Of a DNA stretch of 64,000 nucleotides, positions 57,907 to 64,000 are shown piece by piece (the stretch's first letter is position 1; each line of letters opens with the position of its first letter). Source of the DNA: Paenibacillus amylolyticus (GTDB lineage Bacteria; Bacillota; Bacilli; Paenibacillales; Paenibacillaceae). The translations under genes were made by a program, and so were the position numbers. The DNA lies in contig NZ_CP121451.1 in assembly GCF_029689945.1 (NCBI RefSeq), positions 2,294,001-2,358,000 of the forward strand, given 5' to 3'. The notes beneath the pieces are model-generated. The model searched no databases, was not told where the DNA came from, and saw only the letters and a program-made list of their open reading frames with translations.

Positions 57907-58947
57907 GTGCGATTGATTGAATTAAAAGGTTTAACAAAAACGTACGGCAAAGGCAAGAAAGCAACAACAGCGTTATCCGAGCTGAATCTGAACATCCAAA
58001 AGGGTGAAATCTACGGCGTGATCGGCCATTCCGGAGCGGGCAAAAGTACATTGATTCGGTGCATTAATTTGTTGGAAAAGCCTACGGAGGGTGAAGTATG
58101 GGTTGATGGGATCAACCTGACAGAGCTGAGCAAAACCGAATTGCAGCAACAGAGACGCAAGATCGGCATGATTTTTCAACACTTTAATCTGTTATCCTCG
58201 GCAACGGTATATGACAATGTGGCTTTTCCGTTAAAGCTTGTGAATACTCCCAAGGATGCCATTGATCGCAAAGTGAAGGAAATGCTCAATCTGGTTGGTC
58301 TGGAGAACCACAGTAACAAATATCCAGCTCAATTATCGGGTGGACAGAAACAACGTGTAGGGATTGCGAGAGCACTTGCGAGTGATCCGAATGTACTTCT
58401 CTGTGATGAGGCTACTTCAGCGCTTGATCCGCAGACGACAAATTCAATCCTGAAGTTATTGCTCGACATTAACGAAAAGTACAACCTTACAATTGTGCTG
58501 ATTACACATGAGATGCATGTCATTCAGAACATCTGTGACAAGGTGGCTGTTATTCATCAAGGCGGCATTGTGGAACAGGGACCTGTAACCGAAGTGTTCC
58601 TGAAGCCGCAGCATGCGATTACGCGGGACTTCATGATGCGTGACCATGAAGCTGGACTTGCTCTGGAAGAGAGCGCTCTGGCAGATGCAGGCGTTGAACT
58701 GCAGGCAGGTGTTGCTTCCAAACTTGTGAAGATATCCTTTTTGGGTAACAAAACATATGAAGCGATTTTGTCCAGGACGGTTCGCAAGACAGGTGTGGAT
58801 TTTGCCATCCTGCAAGGGACGATCTCTACGATTAAACAGGTTCCTTATGGTCAGCTGACCGTTCGGTTCGAGGGCGACTCCAATGCGATTGATCGGACGA
58901 TATCCGAATTAACCGCTGAAGGACTTGATGTGGAGGTGTTACGATAG
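57907..58947 (+). CDS. metN: Methionine ABC transporter ATP-binding protein
   Basis: 346-aa ATPase of the D-/L-methionine importer. Walker A GHSGAGKSTLIRCINLLEKP, signature LSGGQKQR, Walker B VLLCDEATSALDP, switch His ITHEMHV, and a C-terminal NIL/ACT domain (~265-346; VKISFLGNKTYEAILSR) that senses methionine. GTG 57907 follows AAAGGGG; TTG 57913 is possible. The stop abuts the metI ATG. Confidence 0.95.
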   Translation: MRLIELKGLTKTYGKGKKATTALSELNLNIQKGEIYGVIGHSGAGKSTLIRCINLLEKPTEGEVWVDGINLTELSKTELQQQRRKIGMIFQHFNLLSSATVYDNVAFPLKLVNTPKDAIDRKVKEMLNLVGLENHSNKYPAQLSGGQKQRVGIARALASDPNVLLCDEATSALDPQTTNSILKLLLDINEKYNLTIVLITHEMHVIQNICDKVAVIHQGGIVEQGPVTEVFLKPQHAITRDFMMRDHEAGLALEESALADAGVELQAGVASKLVKISFLGNKTYEAILSRTVRKTGVDFAILQGTISTIKQVPYGQLTVRFEGDSNAIDRTISELTAEGLDVEVLR

Positions 58948-59606
58948 ATGGATTTTTCAACTGTACGTTGGGAAGAGGTTGGTAAAGCTTCCATAGAAAC
59001 ACTGCAAATTCTGGGTGTATCAGGTTTGTTCACCGTTATCTTTGGTTTACCACTCGGAGTTCTGCTGTTTATGACAGCCCGTTCTGCTTCGATCAAGTCA
59101 CGGGCAGTTTACACTATACTATCCCTGATTGTTAATATTTTGCGCTCCGTACCATTTATCATATTGATTGTTGCTCTATTCCATTCACTCGTATACTCGT
59201 CGGTACAGCTACGGGGGTTCTCGGCGTCATACCTCCTTTGGTAATTTCAGCAGCTCCTTACTTTGCTCGTTTGGTTGAGAACACGCTGCGTGAAGTCGAT
59301 CGGGGTGTGATTGAGGCGGCGCAGGCGATGGGGGCATCGACCGGACAGATTGTAAGACGGGTGTTGCTGCCTGAGGCGCTGCCTGGTCTGCTTGCTGGGA
59401 TAACGATCACTATCGTTACGCTTGTCTCTTATACGGCAATGGCGGGCATGGTTGGTGGTGGAGGTCTGGGAACGCTGGCAATTAACTATGGATACTTCCG
59501 TTATCAAAATGAAATCATGATTATATCCGTAGTGTCGATGATTATTCTCGTGCAAATTCTCCAGATGGCTGGAGATCGCTTGGTTACATTTTTCACCAGG
59601 AAATAA
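58948..59606 (+). CDS. metI: Methionine ABC transporter permease (frameshifted)
   Basis: 219-aa permease with five helices. The EAA loop is ENTLREVDRGVIEAAQAMGAS. One A is missing at 59178; restored, the join is FIILIVALIPFTRILVGTATGVLGVIPPLV, the conserved MetI segment. AMAGMVGGGGLGTLAINYGY is intact. Directly follows metN without a gap; metQ starts 74 bases after the stop. Confidence 0.93.
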
Positions 59607-59680
59607 CACATAGATAACATGATGGTTATGCATTCATGCGGACGCCACATGAAAAAATGATGAGAGAAGGGGTTTTACAC

Positions 59681-60520
59681 ATGAAAAAATGGTCTTTCGC
59701 TCTACTTAGCCTTATGCTGATTGCGGTTCTCGCAGCTTGCGGAAACAACAAGGACGCCGATAGCGGCGCAGATAATTCAGCAGGTGCACCACGTACGGTT
59801 GAATTGAAAGTTGGAGCTTCACCTACACCACATGCAGAGATTCTGGAAAGCATCAAACCTGAACTGGAAGCACAAGGGATTCGTTTGCAAGTCGTTACGT
59901 TCAATGACTATGTTCAACCCAACCAGCAACTTGCTGATAAAAAATTGGATGCTAACTTCTTCCAACATCAGCCTTACCTGGACACAGAGAATAAAGAACG
60001 TGGTTTCAACCTCGTTGCTGTAACTCCTGTTCATGTTGAACCTTTTGGCGGATACTCCAAAAAGATTAAGTCTTTGGATGAATTGGCTGACGGTGCAAAA
60101 GTAGCTATTCCAAATGACCCATCCAACGGTGGACGTGCTCTGTTGTTGCTCGCGAAGGAAGGCATCATTACGCTGAAAGACAACACGAATATTACATCTA
60201 CGATTCAAGATATCACAGCCAATCCGAAGAACCTGGATATCATTGAGCTGGATGCAGCCATGATGCCTCGTCAATTGGATGAAGCGGATCTGGTATTCAT
60301 CAACGCTAACTATGCGCTTGAAGCAAACCTGAATCCGGCAAATGATGCGTTGCTGATCGAAGATCTGCAAGGTAACCCATACGCGAATATCCTCGTTGCC
60401 CGTGAGGACAACAAGGATTCAGATGCAATTCAGAAATTGGCTGCTGCCCTGCACTCCGAAGAAGTGAAAACATTCATCAAAGAGCGTTATAAAGGCGCAG
60501 TTGAACCTGCAACTGAATAA
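59681..60520 (+). CDS. metQ: Methionine-binding lipoprotein
   Basis: 279-aa NlpA/MetQ family lipoprotein. Signal peptide MKKWSFALLSLMLIAVLAAC ends in lipobox LAAC. Family motifs: GASPTPHAEILE, NQQLADKKLDANFFQHQPYL, IPNDPSNGGRALLLL. ATG 59681 follows AGAAGGGG; the open frame upstream to 59636 is not needed. Last gene of the SAM-I-controlled metNIQ operon; the 300-bp repeat copy 2 starts 30 bases later. Confidence 0.95.
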   Translation: MKKWSFALLSLMLIAVLAACGNNKDADSGADNSAGAPRTVELKVGASPTPHAEILESIKPELEAQGIRLQVVTFNDYVQPNQQLADKKLDANFFQHQPYLDTENKERGFNLVAVTPVHVEPFGGYSKKIKSLDELADGAKVAIPNDPSNGGRALLLLAKEGIITLKDNTNITSTIQDITANPKNLDIIELDAAMMPRQLDEADLVFINANYALEANLNPANDALLIEDLQGNPYANILVAREDNKDSDAIQKLAAALHSEEVKTFIKERYKGAVEPATE

Positions 60521-60549
60521 TTCAATATGAATAATATGATGTAAAGCTT

Positions 60550-60850
60550 GTAAAAGAGGATGTCCCATAAGTCATGAATATGACGAAAGGACATCCTCTT
60601 TTTGCTTTATTTTTGTTGTAATGAACCTCACACACGCTAATCACTCCTATATGCCTAGATCTGAGATCCAGCGAATCCCAGAGACGTTATTTCGTCAATT
60701 TAGTTGATTCTTCAGGTTTTGGAGCCCTGTTATGACGAAATAGTGTTACTGAGGTTCGGTAATCTTGCAAACGTTGATAATCTGCCTTTTAAGGTGCCGT
60801 AGGTTCATTAGCACTTGGAGCGAGGTGGAACTTCTAAGACAGCCACTTCC
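60550..60850 (+). repeat. 300-bp intergenic repeat, family 2, copy 2
   Basis: Same orientation and order as copy 1. The head hairpin AAGAGGATGTCC/GGACATCCTCTT + TTTT differs from copy 1 by a paired G-C to A-T change. The middle stem is GTTATTTCGTC (60686-60696)/GACGAAATAGT (60734-60744), where two G-C pairs of copy 1 become G-U pairs. The conserved tail is CTGCCTTTTAAGGTGC. It probably ends metNIQ transcription and fills the gap 60521-60894 before the convergent DUF2167 gene. Confidence 0.88.
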
Positions 60851-60894
60851 TAAGTCTGTGCTGACGTGTGGATCAACATAAGTCACGACATAAT

Positions 60895-61896
60895 TTAAAG
60901 TTTTTCCGTTTTATCAGTCTTGGCGTGATGTCCAGATTGGCGGTAATAGGATAATTCATTCTGGTCAGCGTACTGTTGTTCATCCGCTTCTTGCAGGTAC
61001 GTCCGCTCGGAGGGAGAGAGTTTCTTCTTCTCCATTTGAGCTTTTGATTTTGTATCTGATCCAACCAATTAACCCAAGGACGACAAGCAGGATCAAGGCC
61101 CATCCTTTTTTGAGCAGAAGCAGCATACTGAATTTTTGGGAAGCTGTGAACCCGATCCCGCCAAGCAGGAGGCTGTTCAGCCCCACGGTAGATGTTTTGT
61201 CAGTCGAAGCATTGTATTCCTCGTAGGTGTACCCGGCATTGATGCTAAGCTGTTTCAGGACGGTTTCCTCGAAGGCTTGGCGGCTCTGTTGAAAGGTGGC
61301 CGTATCTGTGACCAGAATGGCTGTGATATATCCTTCACGTGTCAGGCGTTTCACATTGTAATTGACCATGGCTTGCTGATCAGCGTCTTAAAACCAAGGG
61401 AGTAAACCAACTGATGTTTGGTGCTGTCATATGTGGGTTCAATTTCCCAACCCGTTATGTACGTTCTGTATTCAGGATCAAGCTCTCTGTTCTCTTCCTC
61501 TGTGCCACGGATATAACTGCTTAATAGTTCTTCGGCACTCAGATTTTGATCCTCATCGTGAATATGACCCGTCTTCACGTATTCAAACACGACATACCAC
61601 GAGCCGAATTCGCTGTTGCTGGTTAGACTTCCGATTTCGTTCCCGTTAGGCTTACTCCCACTGTTAAGTATCGAGCGTTGGGTGTTGGCCTTATCCAGGA
61701 AGGAATGGCTCTCGGGTACTTCCAGCGTGGCCTTGCCATCAAGAGATACGGATGCAGGTCCGGTGATCCAATCATACTCATCAGGTGCTTGCTCAGTCTC
61801 ACTATCCGCTGATACCTGTAAGGTACTAAAGACTGTGAATAAACTCACCATTAAAAGTGTAAGAAATGATATCCATCGTTTGTTCTTCATATTCAT
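60895..61896 (-). CDS. DUF2167 family secreted/membrane protein (two frameshifts)
   Basis: 333 aa after repair. Signal peptide WISFLTLLMVSLFTVFSTLQ, then the DUF2167 region (WITGPASVSLDGKATLEVPE, GWEIEPTYDSTKHQLVYSLG), a transmembrane helix (GWALILLVVLGLIGWIRYKI) and a charged cytosolic tail. A base is missing at ~61385 (restored GFKTADQQAMVNYNVKRLTREG) and one T is extra in 61042-61045 (restored KIKAQMEKKKLSPSERTYLQ, ending at TAA 60895-60897). ATG 61896 follows AAAGGA. Function unknown. Confidence 0.8.
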
Positions 61897-62056
61897 GTAG
61901 AGTCCTTTCGGGTTATATCCTCGACAGTACCATAGGTATTCGATCTCGATCAAGATATATTTGGAATTAAAGGTGTATAATCCCTTGTGGATAAGCGAGT
62001 TGTAGGAGAACGATAAATCTTTTATACTGAATAGTGACTGCTCTTTGAAGAGGGGG

Positions 62057-62842
62057 ATGGACGTGAAGGGAAAGATTGCCCTCATAACGGGAAGTGCCAA
62101 AGGTCTTGGTAAAATGACGGCCCTCAGTCTGGCAGATCAGGGGTGTCATATTGCCCTCAACTATGTACACAGCAGAACAGAAGCTGAGGCTTTACAGGCT
62201 CAGATTATAGCCAAGGGTGTGCGGTGCATCGCCATCCAGGCGGATATATCCAAGGTCGAAGATATCTCTTCATTGGTTGAACAAGTGGAAGACAAGCTGG
62301 GCAGCATTGATATTTTGGTGAATAACGCGGGTCCATTTGTCCGTGAACGGCGACTATTTGCGGATTATACTGAAGCTGAGGTCCAGATGCTTGTGCAGGG
62401 AAATCTGCTGGGACCCATGCTGCTGGATCAGCGTGTATTGCCAGAGATGAGACGCAAGCAATGGGGGCGAATTATCCATTTTGGCTTCAGTCACGCCGGA
62501 GAAGCGAGGTCTTGGCCTCATCGTGCCGTGTATGCGGCTGCCAAGGTAGGTCTGGTCTCTTTTACAAAGACACTCGCCGTTGAGGAAGCTCCTTATGGAA
62601 TTACGGTCAACATGGTATGTCCGGGAGATATTCGTGGTGCCAATAAAGAGAAAACGATTGATGAAATGGCGGGCATCACCGACGAGGAAACGCCAAGAGG
62701 ACGTCCTGGCAGTGGTGAAGATATCGCGCGAGTAATTACGTATCTATGCCTTGATCATTCCGATTTTATAACAGGCAACATTATGGATGTATCTGGAGGA
62801 CTTGATCCAATTCGTCCAACCATACAGCGCGAGGATGCTTAA
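62057..62842 (+). CDS. SDR family NAD(P)-dependent oxidoreductase
   Basis: 261-aa classical short-chain dehydrogenase. TGSAKGLGKMTALSLAD (cofactor glycines), NNAG, active-site Ser in IIHFGFSHAGEARSW and YAAAK. C-terminal GDIRGANKEKTIDEM and ISG-like MDVSGGLDP. ATG 62057 follows GAAGAGGGGG. Substrate unknown. Confidence 0.9.
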   Translation: MDVKGKIALITGSAKGLGKMTALSLADQGCHIALNYVHSRTEAEALQAQIIAKGVRCIAIQADISKVEDISSLVEQVEDKLGSIDILVNNAGPFVRERRLFADYTEAEVQMLVQGNLLGPMLLDQRVLPEMRRKQWGRIIHFGFSHAGEARSWPHRAVYAAAKVGLVSFTKTLAVEEAPYGITVNMVCPGDIRGANKEKTIDEMAGITDEETPRGRPGSGEDIARVITYLCLDHSDFITGNIMDVSGGLDPIRPTIQREDA

Positions 62843-62930
62843 GTCGAGACGGAGGAATGTACGTCGAAACTGGTCGGGGTAAGGTCATAGTGATTAGTGA
62901 CAGTTGAAATGCACACTCTGCATATGCGCA

Positions 62931-62973
62931 CAAAAAAGAGCCCTCCGCTTCAGGCGAAGCGAAAGGCTCTTGA
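62931..62973 (-). terminator. Terminator of the nfu gene
   Basis: Read on the minus strand: GAGCCtttCGCTTC-gcct-GAAGCGgaGGGCTC followed by TTTTTTG. Confidence 0.85.
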
Positions 62974-62995
62974 GGTTTATTTCGTGAAGGATTGA

Positions 62996-63241
62996 TTAGA
63001 ATACTTGTACGACTTCTTGTACACCCTCAACTTCTTCAAGAAGGGCGCGTTCAATCCCGGCTTTTAAGGTAATAGTGGAGCTTGGGCAACTGCCGCAGGC
63101 ACCGACCAGTTTCAGCTTAATGATGCCGTCTTCCACGTCAACCAGTTCCACGTCACCGCCATCGCGTTGCAGGAACGGACGAAGTTTGTCAAGAACATCA
63201 GATACCTCATCATACATGGTGTCTTGTGCGTTTTCGCTCAT
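62996..63241 (-). CDS. nfu: NifU C-terminal domain Fe-S scaffold/carrier protein
   Basis: 81-aa single Nfu domain. [20 protein letters not shown] and the cluster-binding CGSC in [20 protein letters not shown]. It delivers Fe-S clusters to apoproteins such as LipA. ATG 63241 follows AAGGAG; a further in-frame ATG at 63250 exists. Divergent from yuzB, as in Bacillus yutI-yuzB. Confidence 0.93.
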   Translation of the reverse strand: MSENAQDTMYDEVSDVLDKLRPFLQRDGGDVELVDVEDGIIKLKLVGACGSCPSSTITLKAGIERALLEEVEGVQEVVQVF

Positions 63242-63321
63242 ATTTTTCAACTCCTTTCCTTCTTATATTATATTACAAATGGCCATAAATTAAAATGGTC
63301 AAACAAAGCAGGTGAACCTAC

Positions 63322-63576
63322 ATGAGACCGATTATTGAATTTTGTGCCAACAATATGCATTTTGGCACAGATGAAGTCATGGATCAACTGGAAGAAAATC
63401 CAGACTATGATGTGATTGAATACGGCTGCCTCACCAACTGCGGCCAATGTTCTATGACTCCATTTGCACTGGTGAACGGTGAAGTTGTCATCACAGACAA
63501 AGTGGAAGATCTATATAACGCCATTCTGGCCAAAATTGCCGAAGCCGATGTCTGGGATGAGCTCGATCTCGACTAA
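63322..63576 (+). CDS. yuzB: YuzB family (DUF1450) protein
   Basis: 84 aa, MRPIIEFCANNMHFGTDEVM, with conserved cysteines (FCANN, YGCLTNCGQC) suggesting metal or Fe-S binding. Found between nfu and a type II NADH dehydrogenase in Bacillus, as here. Its end overlaps the convergent ndh stop by four bases. Function unknown. Confidence 0.9.
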   Translation: MRPIIEFCANNMHFGTDEVMDQLEENPDYDVIEYGCLTNCGQCSMTPFALVNGEVVITDKVEDLYNAILAKIAEADVWDELDLD

Positions 63577-64000
63577 CCGAGATGGCGCTTGGACATCCAG
63601 AGCACACCACTTTTCAAAATACGAGGTACACGTCCCATCATGGACGTTTTGCCCATCAGCCCAAACCCAGACTTCTTGCCGAGTGCACCGAGTGTGCCAC
63701 GAAGCTTGAGTGGATGTGGATTGGGCTTTTCGCCTTTCCAGAGGGCATGCTGAATATGAGCGATCTGCTCACCCTGTACTTCCGCAGCTTGACCGCTTGG
63801 TGCGTAAGGCACACTGGCACAGTCGCCTACGACATAAACATCGGTATATTCGGGGATTTGGTAGTATTCATTCAGGACGACACGACCTTGCGGGTCTTTG
63901 GTTACGTCCAGATCCTGTACGACTTTGACTGGCTGAATACCTGCAGTCCATACGACAGCATCCGTTAGTATCTGTTCATCCCGGTTGTAGATGGCATTAG
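63573..64000 (-). CDS. ndh: Type II NADH dehydrogenase, C-terminal part (5' end outside window)
   Basis: FAD-dependent NADH:quinone oxidoreductase of the YutJ/YumB type. The frame is open to the right edge. Visible parts: VVWTAGIQPVKVVQDLDV, the FAD-binding VYVVGDCASVPYAPSGQAAE, then the membrane-associating tail (PRILKSGVLWMSKRHLG). No frameshift within the 428 bases seen. Confidence 0.88.
   Translation of the reverse strand, partial: NAIYNRDEQILTDAVVWTAGIQPVKVVQDLDVTKDPQGRVVLNEYYQIPEYTDVYVVGDCASVPYAPSGQAAEVQGEQIAHIQHALWKGEKPNPHPLKLRGTLGALGKKSGFGLMGKTSMMGRVPRILKSGVLWMSKRHLG

Noticed and set aside
1866..61896. Interpretation of the 20 split genes as true pseudogenes
   Set aside because: All defects are single indels mostly in homopolymers, fully reversible, and include housekeeping genes and two compensating shifts within ywmB and within DUF2167.
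1..64000. tRNA, rRNA, CRISPR arrays, prophage or integrative elements
   Set aside because: I looked for CCA-ended cloverleaves, regularly spaced repeats, integrases and phage structural genes and saw none.

Overview
The window reads as chromosomal DNA of an endospore-forming low-GC Bacillota, most likely a Paenibacillus. The evidence is two alpha/beta-type SASPs, SspI, YunB, LytH, YlbJ, a trpS T-box, a SAM-I riboswitch, AGGAGG-type ribosome sites, frequent TTG/GTG starts, and gene neighbourhoods shared with Bacillus (yunB-lytH-lipA-yutD, nfu-yuzB-ndh, sspI-ysgA). I see no prophage, transposase, integrase, CRISPR array, tRNA or rRNA.

Layout. 1-9200: LiaRS-like two-component system, YwmB-like protein, a first glucose-6-phosphate dehydrogenase, a DoxX protein, RF3, SspI, KtrA and a SpoU methyltransferase. 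9266-13741: a minus-strand envelope module of two PmtA-like methyltransferases around a sensor/regulator pair, then DedA and PAP2 proteins. 14093-16700: AraC regulator divergent from a Gfo/Idh oxidoreductase, and an HxlR regulator. 17089-20723: second zwf, gnd and a short transaldolase (oxidative pentose phosphate cluster). 20988-26830: spore and lipoate genes, NAD kinase, YlbJ. 27052-37871: small and housekeeping genes, including oligoendopeptidase, SASPs, trpS with T-box, and a Sco-like protein. 38393-49756: MFS transporter, transglutaminase-like protein, tandem class B PBPs, and a manganese-type ABC operon behind an MntR-like box. 50528-64000: HAD phosphatase, MOP flippase, DUF2515, thioredoxin, CtaA, a HEPN protein, SAM-I-controlled metNIQ, DUF2167, SDR, Nfu/YuzB and type II NADH dehydrogenase.

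Data quality dominates the interpretation. Twenty genes are broken by 23 single-base indels, 18 missing and 5 extra bases, mostly in short homopolymers. In every case restoring one base rejoins two conserved halves, and all repaired lengths are multiples of three. Many of these genes are housekeeping genes, so I treat them as intact genes in an uncorrected sequence rather than pseudogenes. Their coordinates below span the repaired gene.

The most interesting unexplained signals are two non-coding repeat families. One is a ~130-bp element (18885-19018, 38053-38183, and a divergent relative at 50341-50459) with a long hairpin. A compensatory base-pair change separates its two good copies, and all three lie upstream of, and co-oriented with, a gene. 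The other is a ~300-bp element (49799-50100 and 60550-60850). Each copy follows the last gene of an ABC-transporter operon, starts with a terminator-like hairpin, and carries a second hairpin kept by wobble pairing.
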